From: an uncultured Muribaculaceae bacterium
GTDB lineage: Bacteria; Bacteroidota; Bacteroidia; Bacteroidales; Muribaculaceae
Length of the DNA stretch: 5,195 nucleotides
Direction of reading: 5' to 3'
NCBI GenBank assembly: GCA_947644475.1
Contig: CANRZQ010000201.1
Coordinates: 1-5,195 of the forward strand
Shown here: piece after piece, positions 1 through 5,195 of the stretch
How positions within the stretch are numbered: position 1 is the stretch's first letter
Layout: each line of letters opens with the position of its first letter
Translations under genes and position numbers: made by a program
Notes under the pieces: generated by a model
Told to the model about the DNA's origin: nothing
Seen by the model: the letters and a program-made list of their open reading frames with translations, nothing else
The model's database searches: none

Positions 1-829
1 TCTTTGATGCGTCGATTGCATCATAGAGAAGCTTGGCCTTGGCAACGTCGCGCTTCTCCATCTCCTTCACGCCGCCCATTTCCTTATAATAACGGAGTGT
101 CTGGAGAGCCGAGAACACCGGGAGCACTGGAGGAGTGTTGAACATCGAGCCTTTCTTCACGTGGGTGCGATAGTCGAGCATGGTGGGGATAGCGCGGTCG
201 ACCTTACCGAGAGCGTCGTCACGCACGATTACGAGGGTCACGCCTGCGGGGGCAAGGTTTTTCTGAGCGCCGGCGTAGATGGCGTCGTATTTTGCCACGT
301 CGATGGGGCGCGAGAAGATGTCGGAACTCATGTCGGCAATCAGGCGCACGGGCACATCGGGGTCCTGGCGGATTTCAGTGCCATAGATTGTGTTGTTTGT
401 CGTATAGTGGAAATAGTCGGCGTCGGCGGGCACGGTGAATCCTTTGGGGATGAAAGTATAGTTGGCGTCGGCCGATGAAGCCACAACGTCGACGTCGCCG
501 AAGAGGCGAGCCTCTTTGATAGCGTTGTGCGCCCATGTGCCGGTGTCGATATATGCGGCTTTCTTTGCAAGGAAGTTATAAGGAATCATGCAGAATTGCA
601 TGGATGCACCACCGCCGAGCCAGAGCACGGAGTAGCCTTCGGGAACTTCGAGCAGTTCTTTAACCAGAGCCGATGCTTCGTCGATTACGGCTTGGAATTG
701 TTTGCTACGGTGGCTGATTTCGAGCAGCGACAAGCCCATGTCGGCGAAGTTGAGCACGGCATCGGCAGTGTTTTTGATTGTGTACTCGCTCAGGATCGAG
801 GGTCCGGCGTAAAAGTTATGTTTTTTCAT
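1..829 (-). CDS. serC: Phosphoserine aminotransferase (SerC), 3' end cut off by the window edge
   Basis: SerC is a cytosolic PLP enzyme that transfers an amino group from glutamate to 3-phosphohydroxypyruvate, giving phosphoserine, the second step of serine synthesis. It also acts in the parallel PLP-synthesis reaction in some bacteria. The first 276 residues are visible, against roughly 360 for the full family, so about 80 C-terminal residues lie beyond base 1. Family signatures occur in order: NFYAGP at 5-10, EISHRSKQF at 37-45, the phosphate-binding GGGAS at 72-76, TGTWAH at 96-101 (Trp stacking on PLP), IADMSSD at 164-170 (Asp166, pyridine nitrogen), AGAQKN at 186-191 with Lys190 as the Schiff-base lysine, and NTPP at 231-234. 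The chosen start, ATG at 829-827, places NFYAGP at the usual distance from the N-terminus. No Shine-Dalgarno is suitably spaced, which is normal for Bacteroidota. In Bacteroides relatives serA often follows serC; here that position is outside the window. Confidence 0.97.
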   Translation of the reverse strand, partial: MKKHNFYAGPSILSEYTIKNTADAVLNFADMGLSLLEISHRSKQFQAVIDEASALVKELLEVPEGYSVLWLGGGASMQFCMIPYNFLAKKAAYIDTGTWAHNAIKEARLFGDVDVVASSADANYTFIPKGFTVPADADYFHYTTNNTIYGTEIRQDPDVPVRLIADMSSDIFSRPIDVAKYDAIYAGAQKNLAPAGVTLVIVRDDALGKVDRAIPTMLDYRTHVKKGSMFNTPPVLPVFSALQTLRYYKEMGGVKEMEKRDVAKAKLLYDAIDASK

Positions 830-859
830 CCTTATTGAAGAATTTGGTGGATTGTTTTG

Positions 860-891
860 CAAATTAAGGAAAAATTTCTTGAATAAGCAAA
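860..891 (-). promoter_or_regulatory. Bacteroidota-type promoter of serC (-33 / -7)
   Basis: On the minus strand a TTTG -33 box (888-891) is followed after exactly 20 nt by TTAATTTG (860-867). The latter matches the Bacteroides -7 consensus TAnnTTTG at all but one fixed position, and the spacer fits the known 19-21 nt. The expected transcription start is near 853-856, giving a leader of about 25 nt to the ATG at 829. The promoter lies wholly in the metY-serC gap, so serC can be transcribed independently of metY even though read-through from metY remains possible. Confidence 0.6.
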
Positions 892-916
892 ATAAATGTG
901 TGAAAAAATGACACTC

Positions 917-2206
917 CTATATTTTGTCGAGGGCGGCGGAGAGGGCGGCGATGAGGTCGTCGGAGTGCTCGCAGCCTATCGAGAGGCGGATGGTGCCGGG
1001 GGTTATGTTTTGCGAGGCAAGTTCCTCGGGTGTCATCTGCGAGTGGGTTGTGGTATAAGGATGTATCACGAGGCTTTTCATGTCGGCCACGTTGGCGAGA
1101 AGCGAGAATATCTCGAGGCTGTCGATAAATTTCATCGTCTGCTCCGAGGTGCAGTTGAGTTCGACGGTGAATATCGAGCCGCCGCCTCGCGGATAAAGGC
1201 GCCGGTAAAGGTCATGGTCGGGATGCGACGGCACGGCCGGATGGTTCACTTTCTTCACCTTGGGATGGCGCGACAGGAAGTCGACTATTTTAAGGGCGTT
1301 CTCGACGTGGCGTTCCACGCGCAGCGACAGGGTCTCCAATCCTTGCAGAAGCAGGAAGGCGTTGAAGGGCGATATGGCCGCGCCGGTGTCGCGCAGGGGC
1401 ACGCAGCGCACTCGGGTTACAAACGGGGCCTCGGGCGCCATGTCGGCAAATATGCCGCCGTGATAGTTGCGGTCGGGCATTGCGAGTGTCGGAAATTTCT
1501 CCGGCTCGGCTTTCCAGTCGAATGTGCCGCCGTCGACGATTATGCCTCCGAGCGAGGTGCCGTGACCGCCGATAAATTTCGTGGCGGAATGCACCACGAT
1601 GTCGGCCCCGTGCTCAATGGGGCGGATGAGATAGGGCGTGCCGAATGTATTGTCGACGATAAGGGGCACATGGTGGCTGTGGGCCACGCGGGCCATGGCG
1701 TCGATGTCGAGCACCTCTGAGTTGGGGTTGCCGAATGTCTCGCCATATACGGCCTTGGTGTTGGGGCGTATTGCCGCGTCGATAGCGTCGAGGTCGGCAA
1801 AGTCAACTATCGTGTGGGTGATTCCGCGCTCGGCAAGGGTGTTGACTATCAGATTGAATGTGCCGCCGTAGAGGTTGTTGGCGGCAACAATATGGTCGCC
1901 GGGCAGAAGAATGTTTTCAAGGGCGTATGTCACGGCCGCCGCGCCTGATGCCACTGCCAGGGCGGCTACCCCGCCCTCGAGGGCGGCCATGCGCCTTTCG
2001 AGCACATCCTGCGTGGGATTCGAGAGGCGTCCATATATATTGCCTTCCTCTTTGAGGGCAAAACGGTCGGCCGCGCTTTGGCACGAATCAAATACATAGG
2101 ATGTGGTCTGGTATATTGCCACGGCACGGGCGTCGGTCGTGGGGTCGGCTTTTTCCTGGCCGACATGAAGTTGCAATGTCTCGAAATGAAGTTTGCTGTT
2201 GTCCAT
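917..2206 (-). CDS. metY: O-acetylhomoserine sulfhydrylase (MetY-type, Cys/Met metabolism PLP enzyme)
   Basis: This cytosolic enzyme makes homocysteine from O-acetylhomoserine and sulfide (direct sulfhydrylation), feeding methionine synthesis. I chose the ATG at 2206-2204 (429 aa) over an in-frame ATG at 2263. The family N-terminus, LHFETLQLHVGQ, begins at residue 6, and the extra 19 codons would run through the -7 promoter element. Visible motifs are YGRLSNPT (58-65, Tyr and Arg contacting the PLP phosphate of the neighbouring subunit), ASGAAA (86-91), LYGGTF (112-117, Tyr stacking on PLP), VDNTFGTPY (184-192, Asp185), HSATKFIGGHG (206-216, Lys210 the Schiff-base lysine) and GTIRLSIGCEH (404-414, Arg407 for the substrate carboxylate). 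The length and the segment around 243-268, longer than in cystathionine gamma-synthase (about 380 aa), favour MetY over MetB. Use of O-succinylhomoserine instead cannot be excluded. The stop is TAG, and serC follows 87 bp downstream on the same strand. Confidence 0.93.
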   Translation of the reverse strand: MDNSKLHFETLQLHVGQEKADPTTDARAVAIYQTTSYVFDSCQSAADRFALKEEGNIYGRLSNPTQDVLERRMAALEGGVAALAVASGAAAVTYALENILLPGDHIVAANNLYGGTFNLIVNTLAERGITHTIVDFADLDAIDAAIRPNTKAVYGETFGNPNSEVLDIDAMARVAHSHHVPLIVDNTFGTPYLIRPIEHGADIVVHSATKFIGGHGTSLGGIIVDGGTFDWKAEPEKFPTLAMPDRNYHGGIFADMAPEAPFVTRVRCVPLRDTGAAISPFNAFLLLQGLETLSLRVERHVENALKIVDFLSRHPKVKKVNHPAVPSHPDHDLYRRLYPRGGGSIFTVELNCTSEQTMKFIDSLEIFSLLANVADMKSLVIHPYTTTHSQMTPEELASQNITPGTIRLSIGCEHSDDLIAALSAALDKI

Positions 2207-2223
2207 TTTAGTAATTTTTATTG

Positions 2224-2231
2224 CAAAGGTA
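2224..2231 (-). promoter_or_regulatory. -7 promoter element of metY
   Basis: The minus strand reads TACCTTTG here, a full match to the Bacteroidota -7 consensus TAnnTTTG. The expected start of transcription is about 2218-2220, leaving a short A-rich leader of roughly 12-14 nt before the ATG at 2206. No TTTG -33 box is present at 19-21 nt upstream (bases 2251-2256); an inverted repeat occupies that interval instead. This suggests a weak or activator-dependent promoter, which is inference. Confidence 0.55.
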
Positions 2232-2239
2232 GCAAATCC

Positions 2240-2257
2240 GCGGCAATAGCCGCTATT
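2240..2257. promoter_or_regulatory. Overlapping inverted repeats, possible operator in the metY promoter
   Basis: Two interlocked dyads share this 18-bp stretch. One is GCGGC-AATA-GCCGC (2240-2253) and the other is AATAG-CCG-CTATT (2245-2257). They form a GC-rich island in otherwise AT-rich intergenic DNA and sit between the metY -7 element and the place where its -33 box should be. They would lie upstream of the predicted transcript start, so a role as a protein-binding site is more likely than an RNA hairpin. No regulator is encoded nearby to pair with it, and chance occurrence is possible. Confidence 0.3.
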
Positions 2258-2276
2258 CAACATTGATTTTTTATTA

Positions 2277-2309
2277 TGTGCTGACTTATCAGATTTTTTT
2301 GTATTTTTG
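2277..2309 (+). promoter_or_regulatory. Promoter of the GH3-NADAR gene pair
   Basis: TATTTTTG at 2302-2309 fully matches the Bacteroidota -7 consensus TAnnTTTG. A partial -33 box, TGTG (2277-2280, three of four bases of TTTG), lies 21 nt upstream. The predicted start of transcription is about 2313-2316, leaving a leader of only 11-14 nt before the ATG at 2327. The second half of the -7 element belongs to a perfect 12-bp palindrome, TTTTTGCAAAAA (2304-2315). A smaller dyad, CTGA-CTTA-TCAG, occupies 2281-2292 just behind the -33 box. Confidence 0.5.
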
Positions 2310-2326
2310 CAAAAAATCCCTAATCC

Positions 2327-4549
2327 ATGAAAATTTATCCTTTTTTCCTTGCTGTCGCGGCCTTGTCAATGTCGGCGCAAACTCCGCAAATCGACAATAT
2401 AATAAGCCAACTCACCCTCGACGAGAAAATAAATATCGTTGTGGGAGCAAACCGTCTGTTCGAACTTCCGCCGGACGCTGCTCCGGGCATGCCCGCGCGT
2501 CCTGCTCCCGACTGGGAGGCCATCGGAAAGATTCAGAGCCAAAAAGTGAAACCGGGTGTCGTCACCGCTTTCACCGAGGGACGTGTCCCCGGCGCGGCAG
2601 GAGAACTGATTCCTGTTGAAAGGCTCGGGCTCACCACTATGATTCTTGCCGACGGCCCTGCCGGGGTGAGAATCGACCCGGTGAACGGCCATTACGCCAC
2701 GGCATTTCCTACCGGCTCCCTGCTCTCCGCTTCTTTCGACACCGGCATGGTGGAGGCCATGACCAAAGCCATGGGCAACGAGGTGAAGGAATATGGCGTC
2801 GACGTCCTCCTTGCCCCGGCTATCAATATAATGCGCTCCCCGCTTTGCGGACGCAACTTTGAATATTACAGCGAGGACCCGCTTCTGGCAGGCAAAATCG
2901 CCGCCGCATATATCCGCGGCATACAGAGCAACGGCGTGGGCACATCCTTGAAGCATTTCGCCGTGAACAATCAGGAGACGATGCGAAACGGTGTCAATGC
3001 CAACGTAAGCGACCGCGCGCTGCGCGAGATTTACCTGCGCCCGTTTGAGATTGCCGTGAAGGAGGCGCAGCCCTGGACCATCATGTCAAGTTACAATAAA
3101 ATCAACGGCGTGCTTGCCTCAGAAAACCGCTGGCTGCTCACCGACGTGCTCCGCAACGAATGGGGCTACGACGGTTTTGTAATGACCGACTGGTGGGCCG
3201 AGCAGGATGGCGCACGCCAGATCAAGGCCGGCAACGACATGCTCATGCCCGGGTCGGTGCATCAGGCCGATGAGATACGCGACGCCATTACTTCAAAGCG
3301 TCTCGACGAAAGATTCCTCGACTCGTGCGTGGCCCGCATCCTCAACGTGCTTTTCAAATCGCCCACCTATAACCGTTACGAATATTCCGACGCCCCCGAC
3401 CTCGAGGCTCACGCCCAAATCTCACGCAAGGCCGCAACCGAAGGCATGGTCCTGATGCAAAACGACGAGAACGTTCTTCCCCTGAAAGCAAAATCAAAAA
3501 TCGCTCTGTTCGGCACGTCAAGTTACGACATCCTCGTCGGAGGCACCGGCTCGGGCAATGTCAACCGCAAATACAAGGTCTCGCTCGACGAAGGACTCCG
3601 AAACGCGGGATTCAAACTCGACAAGAATGTCTCGGAGCGATACACCGCCCATGTAGCGGAGCACAAAGCCAAAACCGAGGAGAATTTCTGGACGGTGCCT
3701 GTTGTGCCGGAATTGGCAATCTCCGAAGAGGAGGCTGCAAAAAGCGCACGGACCAACGACCTGGCCATCCTCACCATCGGCCGCATGGCCGGCGAGGGAG
3801 GCGACCGCCGCACCACAGCCGGCGACTGGTACCTGTCCGACATCGAGAAAGCCAATCTTGATGCTATTTCGAAAGCGTTCCGTGCCGCCGGCAAACCGCT
3901 TGTCGTGGTGCTCAACATGGGCAACATCATCGACATGAAATGGGACACTCAGGCCGACGCCATCCTGCACGCATGGCTTCCCGGCCAGGAAGGCGGCAAT
4001 GCCGTCGCCGACATCCTCTCAGGCAAGGCAAATCCGTCGGGACGCCTGCCAATGACGGTAGCCGACAACTACGAGGACTATCCTTCAAGCAAAAATTTCC
4101 CGAATTCCGACGGAGTCGACGGCAGCGTCGACTACGACGAGGATATTTTTGTGGGCTATCGCGGGTTCGAGGCTTCGTCCACCGCTCCGGCATATCCCTT
4201 CGGATTCGGCCTTAGTTATACCGGTTTCGCATACTCCGGACTCAACGCCGGCCGCACCGGCGACAGCATCTTGCTGTCGGTCGACGTAACCAACACGGGC
4301 AAGAAAGCCGGCAAGGACGCCATCCTTGCCTTCGCTTCCGCACCGGAATCAGGCGTGGCAATGCCCGTGAGAGAACTGCGTGCCTTTGCCAAGACCTCGC
4401 TGCTCAAACCCGGAGCATCCGAAACTGTAAAAATGGAAATCCCGATAGCCGACCTCCGCTATTTCGACGAATTCGAACAGGCATGGAAGCTGCCCGAAGG
4501 CACCTGGACCATCGCTGTCGGCGACCTCTCGACACAAATCAACCTTTAA
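2327..4549 (+). CDS. Exported glycoside hydrolase family 3 protein (beta-glucosidase-like)
   Basis: GH3 enzymes of this architecture remove non-reducing beta-linked sugars (glucose, sometimes xylose) by a retaining mechanism. Residues 1 to about 17 form a short Sec signal peptide: one Lys, a hydrophobic core, and a probable signal peptidase I site around SMSA/Q at 14-18. There is no lipobox Cys, so a soluble periplasmic protein is expected. The (beta/alpha)8 domain spans about 20-350 and includes LADGPAGVRID (107-117), GRNFEYYSEDP (175-185), KHF (209-211) and VMTDWW (285-290), with Asp288 as the predicted nucleophile. The alpha/beta sandwich spans about 365-610, with MVLMQNDENVLPL (374-386) and GEGGDR (489-494), Glu490 being the likely acid/base. 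The Fn3-like domain occupies about 630-740. At 740 aa it has no room for a PA14 insert and lacks a type IX secretion C-terminal domain. Substrate cannot be read from sequence. It is probably co-transcribed with the NADAR gene, which begins on the next base. Confidence 0.94.
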   Translation: MKIYPFFLAVAALSMSAQTPQIDNIISQLTLDEKINIVVGANRLFELPPDAAPGMPARPAPDWEAIGKIQSQKVKPGVVTAFTEGRVPGAAGELIPVERLGLTTMILADGPAGVRIDPVNGHYATAFPTGSLLSASFDTGMVEAMTKAMGNEVKEYGVDVLLAPAINIMRSPLCGRNFEYYSEDPLLAGKIAAAYIRGIQSNGVGTSLKHFAVNNQETMRNGVNANVSDRALREIYLRPFEIAVKEAQPWTIMSSYNKINGVLASENRWLLTDVLRNEWGYDGFVMTDWWAEQDGARQIKAGNDMLMPGSVHQADEIRDAITSKRLDERFLDSCVARILNVLFKSPTYNRYEYSDAPDLEAHAQISRKAATEGMVLMQNDENVLPLKAKSKIALFGTSSYDILVGGTGSGNVNRKYKVSLDEGLRNAGFKLDKNVSERYTAHVAEHKAKTEENFWTVPVVPELAISEEEAAKSARTNDLAILTIGRMAGEGGDRRTTAGDWYLSDIEKANLDAISKAFRAAGKPLVVVLNMGNIIDMKWDTQADAILHAWLPGQEGGNAVADILSGKANPSGRLPMTVADNYEDYPSSKNFPNSDGVDGSVDYDEDIFVGYRGFEASSTAPAYPFGFGLSYTGFAYSGLNAGRTGDSILLSVDVTNTGKKAGKDAILAFASAPESGVAMPVRELRAFAKTSLLKPGASETVKMEIPIADLRYFDEFEQAWKLPEGTWTIAVGDLSTQINL

Positions 4550-5077
4550 ATGGACATAAAGACATTGCTGTCAAGCGGCGGCCAACATACATTCCTGCAT
4601 TTCTGGGGTCACCGGCCCACTCCGTGGCAAACCACCAAAGCGTGCCTGAGCCAGTGGTATGGATGTGTCTTTACCGTCGATGGGGAAATATATTCCTCTG
4701 CCGAGCAATATATGATGGCCGAGAAAGCCCGCTTGATGGGCGACATGGACACTCGTACATCGATTTTGGATACCGACGACCCGCGTGATATAAAAAAACT
4801 TGGCCGCAAGGTTCGCAATTTCGACTCGCGCCTTTGGGACAGCCATAAATTCGACATCGTGGTAAAAGGCAACTATCACAAGTTTTCACAAAACCCCGAA
4901 TTACGCGATTTTCTCATATCCACAGCAGGCAAAGTTCTCGTAGAAGCCAGCCCCTACGACGACATATGGGGCATCGGCCTCGAAGCCTCGCACCCCGACG
5001 CCTCCAACCCCTCGAAATGGAAGGGCACGAACCTGCTCGGCTTCGCCCTTATGCAAGTAAGAGACATGCTGATGTAA
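4550..5077 (+). CDS. NADAR family (YbiA-like, DUF1768) predicted N-glycosidase
   Basis: NADAR proteins cleave N-glycosidic bonds. E. coli YbiA hydrolyses early riboflavin-pathway intermediates, and other members remove ADP-ribose from guanine bases modified by DarT-type toxins. The 175 residues cover essentially the whole domain. Visible family blocks are FLHFWGH (15-21), ACLSQWY (31-37), SAEQYMMAEKARLMGD (50-65, Glu52 in the conserved AEQ), LGRKVRNFD (84-92), DIVVKGNYHKFSQNPELR (102-119), LVEASPYDDIWGIGL (130-144, with Glu132, the Asp pair 137-138 and Trp140) and NLLGFALMQVR (161-171). No signal peptide or membrane segment is present, so the protein is cytosolic, unlike its exported upstream neighbour. 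The ATG directly follows the TAA of the GH3 gene, with no Shine-Dalgarno, so translational coupling or reinitiation is likely. No DarT-like toxin is encoded in the window, so a YbiA-like metabolite-clearing role is the default inference. The exact substrate is unknown. Confidence 0.92.
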   Translation: MDIKTLLSSGGQHTFLHFWGHRPTPWQTTKACLSQWYGCVFTVDGEIYSSAEQYMMAEKARLMGDMDTRTSILDTDDPRDIKKLGRKVRNFDSRLWDSHKFDIVVKGNYHKFSQNPELRDFLISTAGKVLVEASPYDDIWGIGLEASHPDASNPSKWKGTNLLGFALMQVRDMLM

Positions 5078-5195
5078 ATATAAATTAAGTATGTCACAAT
5101 AGAATGTTAATGCTTCGAGTGTATGGACGCACGGTTCGTGCACTGCTGTCCCAAAAGATTTTTAACAAACGCCATTTACTTATTGATTTTCATGA
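5078..5195. other. Non-coding region after the NADAR gene
   Basis: This AT-rich stretch runs to the window edge with no convincing reading frame on either strand. The only structure seen is a small imperfect hairpin at 5125-5151. An ATG at 5192-5194 could open a further plus-strand gene, but only one base follows it in the window and no -7 element with good spacing precedes it, so nothing can be called. Confidence 0.5.
5125..5163 (+). terminator. Weak candidate terminator of the GH3-NADAR transcript
   Basis: The dyad GCACG-GTT-CGTGC (5129-5141) is a perfect 5-bp stem with a 3-nt loop. It can be enclosed by GGAC (5125-5128) pairing with GTCC (5148-5151), leaving a 6-nt bulge on the 3' side. 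A run of five T (5159-5163) comes 7 nt after the outer stem. The bulge and the distance to the T-run make this a poor match to a standard intrinsic terminator, but no better candidate exists after the stop at 5077. Confidence 0.25.

Noticed and set aside
161..838. Plus-strand open frames of 105 and 103 codons opposite serC
   Set aside because: Both are shadows of the serC coding strand, which carries every expected SerC motif through to the window edge.
897..916. Possible terminator hairpin after metY (GTGT and ACAC around an A/T-rich loop)
   Set aside because: The stem is only 4 bp with a 9-nt loop and a mismatch directly inside, too weak to call, and no T-run is suitably placed.
896..1720. 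Long plus-strand open frame of 274 codons opposite metY
   Set aside because: It lies antisense to a gene whose catalytic motifs are all intact. Its translation is rich in Gly, His, Val and Arg with no recognisable domain, typical of the complement of a GC-rich gene, and no promoter precedes it.
2207..2263. Upstream in-frame ATG extending MetY by 19 residues
   Set aside because: The extension crosses the TACCTTTG -7 element and adds residues not typical of the family N-terminus. The ATG at 2206 is better.
2366..2956. Minus-strand open frame of 196 codons inside the GH3 gene
   Set aside because: It is the complement of a clearly coding GH3 barrel region and shows no family motif of its own.
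3518..3970. Minus-strand open frame of 150 codons inside the GH3 gene
   Set aside because: It is antisense to the sandwich domain carrying the GEGGDR acid/base motif. The composition looks like a shadow frame and there is no start context.
4550..5077. DarT-NADAR toxin-antitoxin or defence module
   Set aside because: No DarT-like ADP-ribosyltransferase is encoded in the window and the upstream partner is a complete GH3 enzyme, so a toxin-antitoxin reading is not supported.

Overview
The window reads as a chromosomal housekeeping and accessory segment from a Bacteroidota bacterium, most likely a gut-type Bacteroidales. Three observations point there. There are TAnnTTTG-type -7 promoter elements in front of three genes, one with a well-spaced TTTG -33 box. 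The start codons lack Shine-Dalgarno sequences and have A/T-rich upstream regions. The proteins resemble Bacteroidales homologues as I remember them. The coding DNA is fairly GC-rich for the order and the intergenic DNA is AT-rich. A Muribaculaceae-like lineage would fit, but that is inference.

Layout. The left half is on the minus strand. A 3'-truncated serC (phosphoserine aminotransferase) runs off the left edge, and upstream of it on the same strand lies a complete metY-type O-acetylhomoserine sulfhydrylase gene. They are 87 bp apart, and a good Bacteroidota promoter for serC sits in that gap. A 120-bp divergent intergenic region (2207-2326) follows. It carries a -7 element on each strand, a compact set of overlapping inverted repeats beside the metY -7 element, and a perfect 12-bp palindrome overlapping the -7 element of the rightward gene.

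The right half is on the plus strand. It starts with a 740-aa exported GH3 glycoside hydrolase with a signal peptide, TIM barrel, alpha/beta sandwich and Fn3-like C-terminus. Its stop codon is followed with no gap (TAA then ATG) by a 175-aa NADAR/YbiA-like protein, a predicted cytosolic N-glycosidase. The last 118 bp are non-coding as far as I can see, with a small imperfect hairpin.

How the genes relate. SerC and MetY both belong to amino-acid biosynthesis (serine, and homocysteine/methionine) and both use PLP. The GH3 enzyme would release sugar from beta-linked glycosides in the periplasm. No SusC/SusD pair, sensor or other carbohydrate gene is visible around it, so this is not a recognisable polysaccharide utilisation locus within the window. 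The tight pairing of an exported GH3 with a cytosolic NADAR protein is the least expected part. I did not find convincing evidence for a novel system, mobile element, CRISPR array or RNA gene.
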